A stretch of 64,000 bases of DNA from Mucilaginibacter sp. cycad4 (GTDB lineage Bacteria; Bacteroidota; Bacteroidia; Sphingobacteriales; Sphingobacteriaceae). Of this stretch, positions 44,184 through 51,309 are shown in pieces. Within the stretch, counting starts at the first letter, position 1, and each line of letters opens with the position of its first letter. The position numbers were made by a program, and so were the translations under genes. The notes beneath the pieces were generated by a model that was not told the origin of the DNA, made no database searches, and was given only the letters and a program-made list of their open reading frames with translations. The stretch is from contig NZ_CP139559.1 in assembly GCF_034263275.1 (NCBI RefSeq), positions 5,890,001 to 5,954,000 on the forward strand, written 5' to 3'.

Positions 44184-44474
44184 TTATTCGTTACCTTCAA
44201 ACAGTACAGCCATGTGATCACCGCCTGCTGTGCGATGCGCACGTAATGCGGTGTAAGCATCGCTGTAATACCATTTTTTAGCGTCTTCCATAGATGGGAA
44301 TTTCACTAACCTTGCTGTTTCAGTAGGCTGTCCTTCAAGATTTTCATGCTTGGTGCCGTAAGCTAAAATTTCAATGGGGTGATCACCGATAGCAGTCCCG
44401 ATATTTTGTTCGTAAAAATCCAGTTCCGCTGCGTCTTTTTGATTAAGTCGTTGAAATAGAATATATGCTGACAT
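44184..44474 (-). CDS. DUF1330 family protein
   Basis: This 96-residue protein matches the DUF1330 dimeric alpha/beta (EthD-like) fold: an N-terminal SAYILFQR strand, and near the end YYSDAYTALRAHRTAGG, the usual YxSxxYxxxxxxR block. No activity is established. A -7 element TAatTTTG (minus strand, 44517-44510) lies 36 bp upstream of ATG. Confidence 0.82.
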   Translation of the reverse strand: MSAYILFQRLNQKDAAELDFYEQNIGTAIGDHPIEILAYGTKHENLEGQPTETARLVKFPSMEDAKKWYYSDAYTALRAHRTAGGDHMAVLFEGNE

Positions 44475-44548
44475 GATAGTTATTGTTCGTTTGTTTGATT
44501 CGAACGTTGCAAAATTATGTACCGTTCCCTCCGCTGCTCCTTTTTCGA

Positions 44549-44586
44549 CAATTTCTTGACCTCAATAAAAAAAAGTCAAGAAATTG
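44549..44586. repeat. Perfect 12-bp inverted repeat between Crp-like and DUF1330 genes
   Basis: CAATTTCTTGAC at 44549-44560 is repeated inverted at 44575-44586 around a 14-base A-rich centre. The TTGAC...GTCAA arms resemble a regulator site; on the minus strand it could also fold as a weak terminator after the Crp-like gene, but no T-run follows. Confidence 0.5.
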
Positions 44587-44600
44587 AAATTATTTGTTCG

Positions 44601-45212
44601 TCAAACAGCTTGTTTAGCCCTCATTGTTGTCTTTCTTTTTATCCGGCTCAGCGTTTCTGCATTGATCTGAAGATAAGATGCAACCATATGTTGAGGCGCC
44701 CGAAGGATAACCTCTGGGTTATGTGCAAGCAATTGCAAATAGCGTTCTGATGCCCCGAGAAAGTAGGACGCATGGATCCGCTGATTTGAAGCCACAAAAG
44801 CTTTTCTGAAAATCTCGTTTATATGTTGCTTAAAACCGGGAAGATATTCATAAAGTGAAATGAAATCAGCATCGTTAATTATGGCGACCCAGGTGTGTTC
44901 GATTGCCTCAATATTGAACCTGGACGGCATTTGTGATGACAAGCTTTCGTGTTCACTAGCCCAGGAGTTTTCAAATTTAAAAAGCATGGTATTTTCCTTG
45001 CCGGTATCTCCGATCTGATAAGTTCTCAGGCATCCGTTCAAAATAAAAACCTGCTTATTATTTAATTCCCCGCTTTTAAGCAAATGTTTACCACGGGGAA
45101 TCAAAATGATCTGTGTTGCGGCAACGACTTTTTTCCAGTCTTGTTCGGTAACGCTAATGTTGTCATCCAGGTATTTCCTGAAAGTTTTCAATAATTGATA
45201 TCTATCGATCAT
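44601..45212 (-). CDS. Crp/Fnr-family regulator
   Basis: The 203-residue protein has an N-terminal cyclic-nucleotide-binding-like barrel (GKHLLKSGELNNKQVFILNGCLRTY) and a C-terminal winged helix with APQHMVASYLQINAETLSRIKRK. Its sensing pocket lacks clear cAMP-binding residues, as in most Bacteroidota members of this class, so the signal is unknown. Its ATG overlaps the stop codon of the VOC gene by 4 bases (ATGA), implying translational coupling. Confidence 0.85.
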   Translation of the reverse strand: MIDRYQLLKTFRKYLDDNISVTEQDWKKVVAATQIILIPRGKHLLKSGELNNKQVFILNGCLRTYQIGDTGKENTMLFKFENSWASEHESLSSQMPSRFNIEAIEHTWVAIINDADFISLYEYLPGFKQHINEIFRKAFVASNQRIHASYFLGASERYLQLLAHNPEVILRAPQHMVASYLQINAETLSRIKRKTTMRAKQAV

Positions 45213-45580
45213 GGCTTAACGTTTTGATAAAGTCCAAGCACAAACCCATTGCGAATCCGAACGTAAGCGAATGGAAAGTAAAATTCTTCATTTTGAGTTA
45301 ATTCATCAATTATAGTAAACCCCAGTCTCTTTGCGATTCTGATACCTTCGTCTAGGTTATCGATACCGAAATGAATGACTATATCACTTTCTGAAAAAAG
45401 AAAGGGAGTAGAAAAAGCACCCGGTCCATGTAGTTCTAATAAGTTTTGTGGAAGAAGCTCGATAATTTTCAAGCCAGGTTCGTCATGTACCTCCTTGGTC
45501 GGAAAAATTTCACTGAAAAATTTGCCGAGAGATTTAAATTCCACAATGTTGGCGTTAATAGCGATCCTTAAACTGTCCAT
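45209..45580 (-). CDS. VOC (glyoxalase/bleomycin-resistance-like) protein
   Basis: The 123-residue protein resembles one VOC beta-alpha-beta-beta-beta unit set (RIAINANIVEFKSLGKFFSEIF, then ELHGPGAFSTPFLF, then VYVRIRNGFVLGLYQ-like ending). Canonical metal ligands are not all obvious. The longer frame to 45694 was rejected because the residues before MDSLRI look unlike the family. It overlaps the Crp-like gene by ATGA. Confidence 0.65.
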   Translation of the reverse strand: MDSLRIAINANIVEFKSLGKFFSEIFPTKEVHDEPGLKIIELLPQNLLELHGPGAFSTPFLFSESDIVIHFGIDNLDEGIRIAKRLGFTIIDELTQNEEFYFPFAYVRIRNGFVLGLYQNVKP

Positions 45581-45770
45581 GTTTATAATTTTATTACGTT
45601 TATAAGTAAGATGCGGAATGTAAAAAGTGTGACAACTCTGATACAAGCACGGCCAGACAAGAGACCATGCGGTAATCACCTGTAGTACCGACAAGATAAA
45701 TTATTCCAACCTTAAGCCATTGTGCATGTAACTCAATACCAAATAATTATACAATTAAAACGATATAGCC

Positions 45771-45819
45771 TTAACGATATTCGGTTATTTCATGTAATCA
45801 CGAAGCGGTAATTCGTTTC
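45771..45819. promoter_or_regulatory. Tandem palindrome pair between VOC and sigma factor genes
   Basis: Two motif copies start exactly 31 bp apart at 45771-45788 (TTAACG-ATATTC-GGTTAT) and 45802-45819 (GAAGCG-GTAATT-CGTTTC). They are upstream of both the VOC/Crp pair and the sigma factor, so the target is uncertain. A further AT-rich palindrome, ACTAAAT-AAAT-ATTTAGT, begins at about 45828. Confidence 0.45.
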
Positions 45820-45923
45820 AATTATTGACTAAATAAATATTTAGTTTAAGCTATCAGACGTCGACGAGATAGTCATGATAATTTCAAAGCCCACCAAAAA
45901 GATATTGCAGTCAAGTTTAATTC

Positions 45924-45931
45924 TACCTTTG
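45924..45931 (+). promoter_or_regulatory. Bacteroidota-type -7 element of sigma factor gene
   Basis: The sequence TAccTTTG matches the Bacteroidota -7 consensus TAnnTTTG and lies 26 bp before the ATG at 45957. Confidence 0.5.
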
Positions 45932-45956
45932 TAAACTGGCATACGGGAAATATCAG

Positions 45957-46832
45957 ATGACACCATTTTCGGAAACTTATGACGAAAACAAAGAGCGCCG
46001 CTTTATCGAGCAGGCACGTAGCGGCTCCCGGGAGGCGGCAGGCCATCTGGTGCAACTACATCAACGTTTTATTTATAATGTTGTATTAAAGCTCATCGGA
46101 AATGTCAATGATGCTCAAGATATGACTCAGGAAATATTGATGACCATGCTGACAAAACTTGGTCAGTTCGAATTTAAAGGCAGTTTCAGGACTTGGCTAT
46201 ACCGGATTGCGACGAATCATTTCCTGATGAGCAAAAGAAAAAAGTCAGAATTAACGATGATTTCCTTTGATGAACTCGGTGATGTTTTGGATAAACTTTA
46301 TGATGATCAAAGCATGTCAGCAGAGGAGCAACGCCAACACAGCGATCAAATTATTGCTTTCCGGAACAAGTGTACCGCTTCCATGCTGCTTTGCCTGGAT
46401 CGTCAGCAAAGAATGGTTCTAATCTTAGGAACAGTCTTTAATCTGAAAAGTCCGGTAGCGGCACAAATGCTAAACATGACAGCGGAAAATTTCAGAAAGC
46501 AATTGTCCAGAGCCAAGACCGACCTTTTTCAATTCATGGACGATAAATGTGGTTTAATAAATCCAGCGAACCCTTGTAAATGCTACAAAAAAACAAAGGG
46601 TTTCATCAAGGACGGCTTGATAGACCCACAGACAAAACAGTTTTCTGCTGAGGCGGTCACTCGTATTTCCGAAATCGCGCCCAAAAAAAACAAGCAATTA
46701 GATGAACTGATGGAACGTAAATACCTGACCTTCTATGAAGAGCAGATTTACGAAAAGATTGATGACGAAAGGACATTTATAGCTAATATCCTGGCAGAAC
46801 CCGAAATCCGTAAGCTATTTTCCCTTAATTGA
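45957..46832 (+). CDS. ECF-like RNA polymerase sigma factor with Cys-rich C-terminal extension
   Basis: The 291-residue protein has a region 2 core (DAQDMTQEILMTMLTKL, FRTWLYRIATNHFL) and a region 4 helix-turn-helix (SPVAAQMLNMTAENFRKQLSRA). Ordinary ECF factors end there. This one adds about 85 residues that start with a Cys cluster (CGLINPANPCKCYKK), a possible Zn or redox site, then helices. No anti-sigma gene is adjacent. A self-contained redox-responsive ECF is possible but unproven. Transcription probably starts from TAccTTTG at 45924. Confidence 0.85.
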   Translation: MTPFSETYDENKERRFIEQARSGSREAAGHLVQLHQRFIYNVVLKLIGNVNDAQDMTQEILMTMLTKLGQFEFKGSFRTWLYRIATNHFLMSKRKKSELTMISFDELGDVLDKLYDDQSMSAEEQRQHSDQIIAFRNKCTASMLLCLDRQQRMVLILGTVFNLKSPVAAQMLNMTAENFRKQLSRAKTDLFQFMDDKCGLINPANPCKCYKKTKGFIKDGLIDPQTKQFSAEAVTRISEIAPKKNKQLDELMERKYLTFYEEQIYEKIDDERTFIANILAEPEIRKLFSLN

Positions 46833-46860
46833 CTTTGACGATCAAGTAGTTTTTACATTA

Positions 46861-46880
46861 AACATACTATGCAGTATGTT
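46861..46880. promoter_or_regulatory. TetR-type operator AACATACT-N4-AGTATGTT
   Basis: This is a perfect 8+4+8 palindrome, with the same two half-sites as those at 53618 and 54248. It lies 34 bp upstream of ATG 46914. The gene may therefore belong to the regulon of the TetR at 53640 or its paralogue at 41497. Confidence 0.8.
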
Positions 46881-46913
46881 TCCTTTGCTACATTCGCGTC
46901 AAATTTCAATTCG

Positions 46914-47378
46914 ATGCATCTTATCGTTCTAATATTCCACTCGTTCTTCCGCTGGCTGGTGTTAGCAAGTCTGATCTTTGCAATCGTACGTAGTTTTCGC
47001 GGCTGGATGTTAAAAAAGCAATATTCTGTATTGGATAATAGGATAAGGCACTGGACGGCCACGATAGCACATATTCAACTTATTTTGGGTTTATGGCTTT
47101 ATTTTATCAGCCCGCTGATCAGCTATTTTTGGCATAATTATCACGTCGCGGCGCATCAAAGAGAAATCCGTTTTTTCAGTATGGAGCATAGTTCTATGAT
47201 GTTACTATCCATCATAATTATAACTATCGGCTCAGCTAAAGCCAAAAGAATGAAAACTGACAAAGGGAAATATAAAATCGCGGCCATAACCTTTTCGATT
47301 GCGCTGCTGATCATTCTTTTATCCGTTCCATGGCCATTTTCACCGATGGCAGGCAGGCCTTATTTTAGAATCCCATAA
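46914..47378 (+). CDS. Small 'cytochrome B'-like membrane protein
   Basis: The 154-residue protein has four membrane helices, with conserved His in the first (IFHSFFRWLVL), in HIQLILGLWLYFISP and in FFSMEHSSMMLLSIII. Relatives across Bacteroidota are annotated as cytochrome B, but haem binding is not established. The ATG at 46869 lies inside the operator palindrome, so the start at 46914, directly before the first helix, is preferred. Expression is probably TetR-controlled. Confidence 0.72.
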   Translation: MHLIVLIFHSFFRWLVLASLIFAIVRSFRGWMLKKQYSVLDNRIRHWTATIAHIQLILGLWLYFISPLISYFWHNYHVAAHQREIRFFSMEHSSMMLLSIIIITIGSAKAKRMKTDKGKYKIAAITFSIALLIILLSVPWPFSPMAGRPYFRIP

Positions 47379-47702
47379 TTACCTTCCCTGAAATTTCGTA
47401 AAGTTAATGGATCAGTTAAATATACTTTGATGGTCCGTAGGCAGGTACCAATTGTTAAAAATAAACAAGGAACTTTCTTTTTAGCGATCGCATAAGTTTC
47501 TATTGTTTTTAATTTTCTTATAATCAGCTACTTATCAGCAAATTAAGCGCTGGATATTAACGATATTCAGTTAAGCTGATGGTGAATTAACGGTTCACCG
47601 TATTTGCAATCGAGACATGCCTGTTAGCGGGAAAGGGTGTTTGCAGAAACATGATAAATGCTGCAACTTTATTAAAAACACAAACATCAACACATAAATC
47701 CT
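47379..47702. promoter_or_regulatory. Upstream region of unknown gene 47703 with three motif copies
   Basis: Copies occur at 47385-47402 (TCCCTG-AAATTT-CGTAAA), 47557-47574 (TTAACG-ATATTC-AGTTAA) and 47587-47604 (TTAACG-GTTCAC-CGTATT). The last two start 30 bp apart, and the last overlaps another palindrome GGTGAA-N7-TTCACC (47581-47599). No other feature was recognised in this gap. Confidence 0.5.
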
Positions 47703-48281
47703 ATGTCAATTGAACAACTGCTAACCAATCTTAAAGAAGGAAGATGGGTAAGCCTCAGCACTGAAATCAGGCCAGGTATCGTTAAATCCGAAAACGGCGA
47801 CATTAAACCTCTTTACTGCACCAGGGAATTCACATTCCCAGCAAACGATCAATTTACACTTAAATTTATCACTTACGCGGATCCTTACGGTCAATATCCC
47901 CTGGTGGAAATGAAAATGGCCGGACACATCTCAATTGGCGCACAACATCCTATTTTGGAAGGTGCATACGAAATTGACTATGCAGCCGATGTAGCTTTCG
48001 AGATCATGCCACTACATGAACAGGTTACGTCGGCACTAAACAAAGGTCCGGCTGCCGATTCGGTCGCATGGTCGATAGGGATATCTAAGAATGTATTTCT
48101 TAAATCAGTTCCGGCTTTTGGTTTGTCGGCTAACGAGCCATTCAAAGAATATGATTTGATTTTTATTTTCGAAAATATGTTATTTAACGGCGCACGTCAT
48201 ATCGATGGTAAGCCCTTTAATAAACCTGAAAACCGGCCCACAAACCTGCAAATACCTCTGAAGAAAATCAACAAACCATAA
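47703..48281 (+). CDS. Unknown protein, possibly APCDD1-like beta-barrel
   Basis: The 192-residue protein has no signal peptide or membrane helix and looks mostly beta. The N-terminal pattern LKEGRWVSLSTEIRPG followed by CTREFTF recalls the APCDD1 domain (G-x-W-x-S-x-x-x-E-x-R-P-G ... T-R-x-Y-x-F), a lipocalin-like fold, but this is a weak resemblance. Function is unknown. Three palindrome copies lie upstream. A hairpin follows 62 bp after the stop. Confidence 0.55.
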   Translation: MSIEQLLTNLKEGRWVSLSTEIRPGIVKSENGDIKPLYCTREFTFPANDQFTLKFITYADPYGQYPLVEMKMAGHISIGAQHPILEGAYEIDYAADVAFEIMPLHEQVTSALNKGPAADSVAWSIGISKNVFLKSVPAFGLSANEPFKEYDLIFIFENMLFNGARHIDGKPFNKPENRPTNLQIPLKKINKP

Positions 48282-48658
48282 AGAAGCAAAGGTGTAATTG
48301 CCTCTTACGAAAAAACGCCGGCAACGACAGTATTCTCAAAACCGAGCCCTGTGATAAAATTCACGGGGCTCAAAAATAAAATGCTCCACTTAAACTATTA
48401 AACAATAGTCCTTCATAGCTCTCACCCGAGCTAATCTTCGCAGGTTGACCTACTCCATCCCGCTAAACCATCAATTTTCACTTCTAAAGTGCCAGGCTAT
48501 TCCCAGCCACCAATACTGCTATTTCGCTTTTAATAATGATTATTTAACGATAGGTCGGGAAGTAATTTAGACGAAGATACGCAACTGGTTAATAATCAAA
48601 ATATTAACTAATGGCACATTTGTTTGATTGAACAACTAGAAATCCAAATACAGACACT
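48282..48658. promoter_or_regulatory. Gap with hairpin, motif pair and TGGCAC box
   Basis: A hairpin at 48344-48371 (GAGCCCTGTGA against its near-complement with one G-T pair) follows gene 47703. Two motif copies start exactly 31 bp apart at 48513-48530 (ATACTG-CTATTT-CGCTTT) and 48544-48561 (TTAACG-ATAGGT-CGGGAA). TGGCACATTTGTTTGA at 48612-48627 follows 47 bp before ATG 48659. Its spacing to the start matches the boxes at 5025 and 14221. Confidence 0.45.
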
Positions 48659-48958
48659 ATGATCTCAAAGTCAAAACAAAAAAAGATCAATAGCCTGATT
48701 ACTCGCAGGATAATTGAATTACAGTCTAAAGGCTACGATCTGGACTACGTTATCGCTGGAGGAAACGGATTGCTTTGCATTCAAAACAACCTGTTTACGC
48801 GCCTTGACGATACTGTGATTAATCTGGTTGACTTAGGCTATGACCATCTAAACAGGAATTTTAAATACATCCATACTGTCGAAAACGGAAATGGTGAAAG
48901 AGGAATGCTGATCGCGGATATCATCCTATCAGTGGCTTCAAATCACTCGGTAGCATAA
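48659..48958 (+). CDS. Unknown small protein, 99 residues
   Basis: No family is recognised. The protein is soluble, with a basic N-terminus (SKSKQKKINSLITRRIIELQSKGYDLDY), a central GGNGLLCIQN and an acidic-hydrophobic rest. The start agrees with a TGGCAC box 47 bp upstream and a palindrome pair, so it is a candidate regulon member. Confidence 0.6.
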   Translation: MISKSKQKKINSLITRRIIELQSKGYDLDYVIAGGNGLLCIQNNLFTRLDDTVINLVDLGYDHLNRNFKYIHTVENGNGERGMLIADIILSVASNHSVA

Positions 48959-49140
48959 ATTTTATATATCGCATGAATTTAAAATAAGAGAAACATGATA
49001 GCATACGGTCAACTTGAGTTCCAAAAACAGTCTTGGTTTGATCAAGACAATTTCAATTACAGCTTCATTTAGAATTACTATAGTATTCGTTTTAGCTAAA
49101 CAGTATTCCTGCATTTAAACCAATTCAAAACAACATATTT

Positions 49141-49770
49141 ATGATTTCAGACATTAAATTACCGGACAGCCAACTCATCAAACAAGCCCACGATCTCGTC
49201 CGCACAGCATCTAACGATATGCTTTATAACCATCTGATGCGTTGCTATTATTTCGCTGAATTGTATGCACGAAAAGAAAATTCTAAGCCAGATCGCGAGC
49301 TGATCTTTTTCTCAACAACAATGCACGATCTCGGCTTTACCGACTATGGCCGCGGCCCGAACCGTTTCGAAGTTGAAAGTGCTCACGCGGCACGGAAATA
49401 CCTGAAAGAATGGGGGGAAACCGACGACCGCACCTGGAAAGTTTGGACTAATATTGCAGCGCACACCTGGGACATCAACCTCTTTAAGGAAGATGAAGCC
49501 CGGATTTCGCAGCTGGGCATCCTGTACGATGTTATCGCGTTGCCGCCTGAGCTGAGTCTCGACCCTAAAGATGTGGCAGAGATCGTATCTCGCTATCCGC
49601 GTTTGAACTTCAAAAATGGTTTTTACGAAATGCATAAACAAGAAATGGAAAGCAAACAACCATATCCTCATCGATTCCACATGTGTACCTGCATCGCACA
49701 CGAACAGGGACACAAGCTCGAAATACCGGATCCAAAAGCGTGGTTGGCAGGAGCTCCTTTCGACGAATAA
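49141..49770 (+). CDS. HD-domain protein of the cyanamide hydratase-like family
   Basis: The 209-residue protein has the same HD layout as that at 18719: LYNHLMRCYYFAEL, TMHDLGFT, RFEVESAHAARKYL and IAAHTWDI. The final third differs, ending in HMCTCIAHEQGHKL, so it is a diverged paralogue. It is probably a metal-dependent hydrolase of unknown substrate. It stands alone, upstream of and converging on the HxlR gene. The gene remnant at 35440 resembles this copy most. Confidence 0.85.
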   Translation: MISDIKLPDSQLIKQAHDLVRTASNDMLYNHLMRCYYFAELYARKENSKPDRELIFFSTTMHDLGFTDYGRGPNRFEVESAHAARKYLKEWGETDDRTWKVWTNIAAHTWDINLFKEDEARISQLGILYDVIALPPELSLDPKDVAEIVSRYPRLNFKNGFYEMHKQEMESKQPYPHRFHMCTCIAHEQGHKLEIPDPKAWLAGAPFDE

Positions 49771-49879
49771 ACGTATAGTGAAAGCAGTAATGATAGACCG
49801 GTAGCACAGTAACTCAACGAATCACGCTGTTCTTGCATATTCAAAAAAGAAGTGAAGACAGTTAGCTAAAAAGGCTTGA

Positions 49880-50302
49880 TCATTCGTTTTTATGCAGCAC
49901 AGATCTGAGTTTTTCCTGAATAGCTGCTATCGTCCCGACTTTATCTGCTTTTAATTGATCTACAATGTCCTGCGCTAGACCGGGCGGGTTATACTGGGAT
50001 CCCCAAAGGCCCATTTCCATGACCATGGGCACAAGGGAAATACCTTTTTCCGTTAAATTGTAGATAAACTTATTCTTTTTGTCAGGGGATACGCGTTTGG
50101 TTAGAAAATCCTGTGCTTCGAGCATATTGAGCCGGTCACCGAGAATATTAGTGGCTATTTTTTCTTCCGAAGCCAGGAATTCGCCATAGGTGGATTTCCC
50201 GTACAACATGATATCACGGATGATCAGAAAAGACCATTTATCGCCAAGAAAATCTAGTGTATAGCTCAAGGGACAAGTTGAGCGATGTTTTATACCCTTC
50301 AT
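49880..50302 (-). CDS. HxlR-family regulator
   Basis: The 140-residue protein has the HxlR winged-helix signature near the start (CPLSYTLDFLGDKWSFLIIRDIM) with the Cys that senses oxidants or aldehydes in several relatives, then LGDRLNMLEAQDFLTKR. It is divergent to an SDR gene, which it probably represses, through the doubled palindrome between the two genes. Confidence 0.9.
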   Translation of the reverse strand: MKGIKHRSTCPLSYTLDFLGDKWSFLIIRDIMLYGKSTYGEFLASEEKIATNILGDRLNMLEAQDFLTKRVSPDKKNKFIYNLTEKGISLVPMVMEMGLWGSQYNPPGLAQDIVDQLKADKVGTIAAIQEKLRSVLHKNE

Positions 50303-50308
50303 AAAAAA

Positions 50309-50373
50309 ATTATTTTACTTGCAAAATGCAAGTAAAATAATATACCTTTGTTTACTTGCAAAATGCAAGTAAA
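50309..50373. promoter_or_regulatory. Two HxlR-type operator palindromes around an SDR promoter
   Basis: The first, 50309-50341, has 15-bp arms around an AAA centre, with core TTTACTTGCA-AAA-TGCAAGTAAA. The second, 50351-50373, has the same 10-bp core arms and the same AAA centre. They start 42 bp apart. Between them lies TAccTTTG (50343-50350), a Bacteroidota -7 element directed to the SDR gene. Binding would therefore block the promoter. Confidence 0.9.
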
Positions 50374-50437
50374 ATTAATAAGAATAAATTAACATACAAA
50401 TTCCCTAAAATTTCAATTCGAATTAAATAACAATACC

Positions 50438-51181
50438 ATGAAAATTTCAAACAGGACTATATTGATTACCGGTGGCGGATCAGGCATCGGTTATGAAACC
50501 GCTAAATTGTTAAGCCAGGACAACAAAGTCATCATTGTCGGCCGGTCTGTTGAAAAACTTAAAGAAGCTGCCGCATCTTTAAACAATACCACTGCTATCC
50601 AATGCGATATAACAAATGAAGATGACATCAACAATTTAGCAGCAGAGATAGGTGCTAAATATTCGGATCTAAGTGTGCTGGTTAACAATGCAGGTATTGC
50701 CTTTGCCTACCAACATTCTGAAAATGCCGGAGCGTTCGACAAAGCGAAACAGGAAATGGAAACAAATTACTTTTCATTGATCAGGTTAACTGAAAAATTG
50801 CTTCCGATACTTAAAAGCCAGGCTGAAGCTGCGATAGCAAACGTTAGCTCCATCGTTGCATTTACCCCATGGTCGGTTATCCCAACCTATTCGGATAGCA
50901 AAGCTGCAGTTCATTCTTACACATTGGCTTTACGTCACACACTGGCGCAGGATTCTAACATTAAAGTATTTGAACTCATGCCACCTACAGTTAATACGGA
51001 ATTTTCAAAAGAAGTTGGCGGCGACAAAAACGGTATGCCTCCGGCAGATGTTGCTAAAGCGCTGATCGAAGGTTTCAACAATGATCAATATGAAATCCAT
51101 GTAGGAATGACCGCTCAGTTCCGGGATTTCTTCTTTTCTGACCCTCAGCAAGCGTTCAATATGCTAAACAGTCAGCAATAA
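50438..51181 (+). CDS. Short-chain dehydrogenase/reductase (DltE-like)
   Basis: The 247-residue protein has the SDR cofactor motif TGGGSGIG (about residues 11-18), NNAG, and the catalytic Ser plus YSDSK. It resembles DltE-like SDRs common in xenobiotic-responsive clusters. Substrate is unknown. Divergent to HxlR and followed by a terminator, so probably a one-gene unit. Confidence 0.92.
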   Translation: MKISNRTILITGGGSGIGYETAKLLSQDNKVIIVGRSVEKLKEAAASLNNTTAIQCDITNEDDINNLAAEIGAKYSDLSVLVNNAGIAFAYQHSENAGAFDKAKQEMETNYFSLIRLTEKLLPILKSQAEAAIANVSSIVAFTPWSVIPTYSDSKAAVHSYTLALRHTLAQDSNIKVFELMPPTVNTEFSKEVGGDKNGMPPADVAKALIEGFNNDQYEIHVGMTAQFRDFFFSDPQQAFNMLNSQQ

Positions 51182-51202
51182 TAATTTTTTGAGTTGGATT
51201 GT

Positions 51203-51248
51203 AAATGTCGTTGCGAATTGCGTGACGGCATTTTTTTATTGATTAATA
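51203..51248 (+). terminator. Terminator after SDR gene
   Basis: AAATGTCGT at 51203-51211 pairs with ACGGCATTT at 51235-51243 (one G-T pair), followed by a T-run to 51247. Confidence 0.85.
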
Positions 51249-51279
51249 TGGCCCAAAGTGTACCATTTATGTCCTTTGC

Positions 51280-51287
51280 TACATTTG
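51280..51287 (+). promoter_or_regulatory. Bacteroidota-type -7 element of GlxA-like gene
   Basis: TAcaTTTG lies 23 bp before ATG 51310, just after the SDR terminator. Confidence 0.5.
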
Positions 51288-51309
51288 TTTTAGTAGGTAA
51301 CTTTATAAA

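Noticed and set aside
45581..45694. N-terminal extension of the VOC gene
   Set aside because: The added 38 residues do not match the family and ATG 45580 gives the usual VOC length.
46869..46913. Earlier ATG of the cytochrome B-like gene
   Set aside because: It lies inside a perfect operator palindrome. The next ATG directly precedes the first membrane helix.
49076..49093. TACTAT-AGTATT-CGTTTT before the HD gene at 49141 as a motif copy
   Set aside because: Only the right half fits and nothing is found 30-31 bp away.
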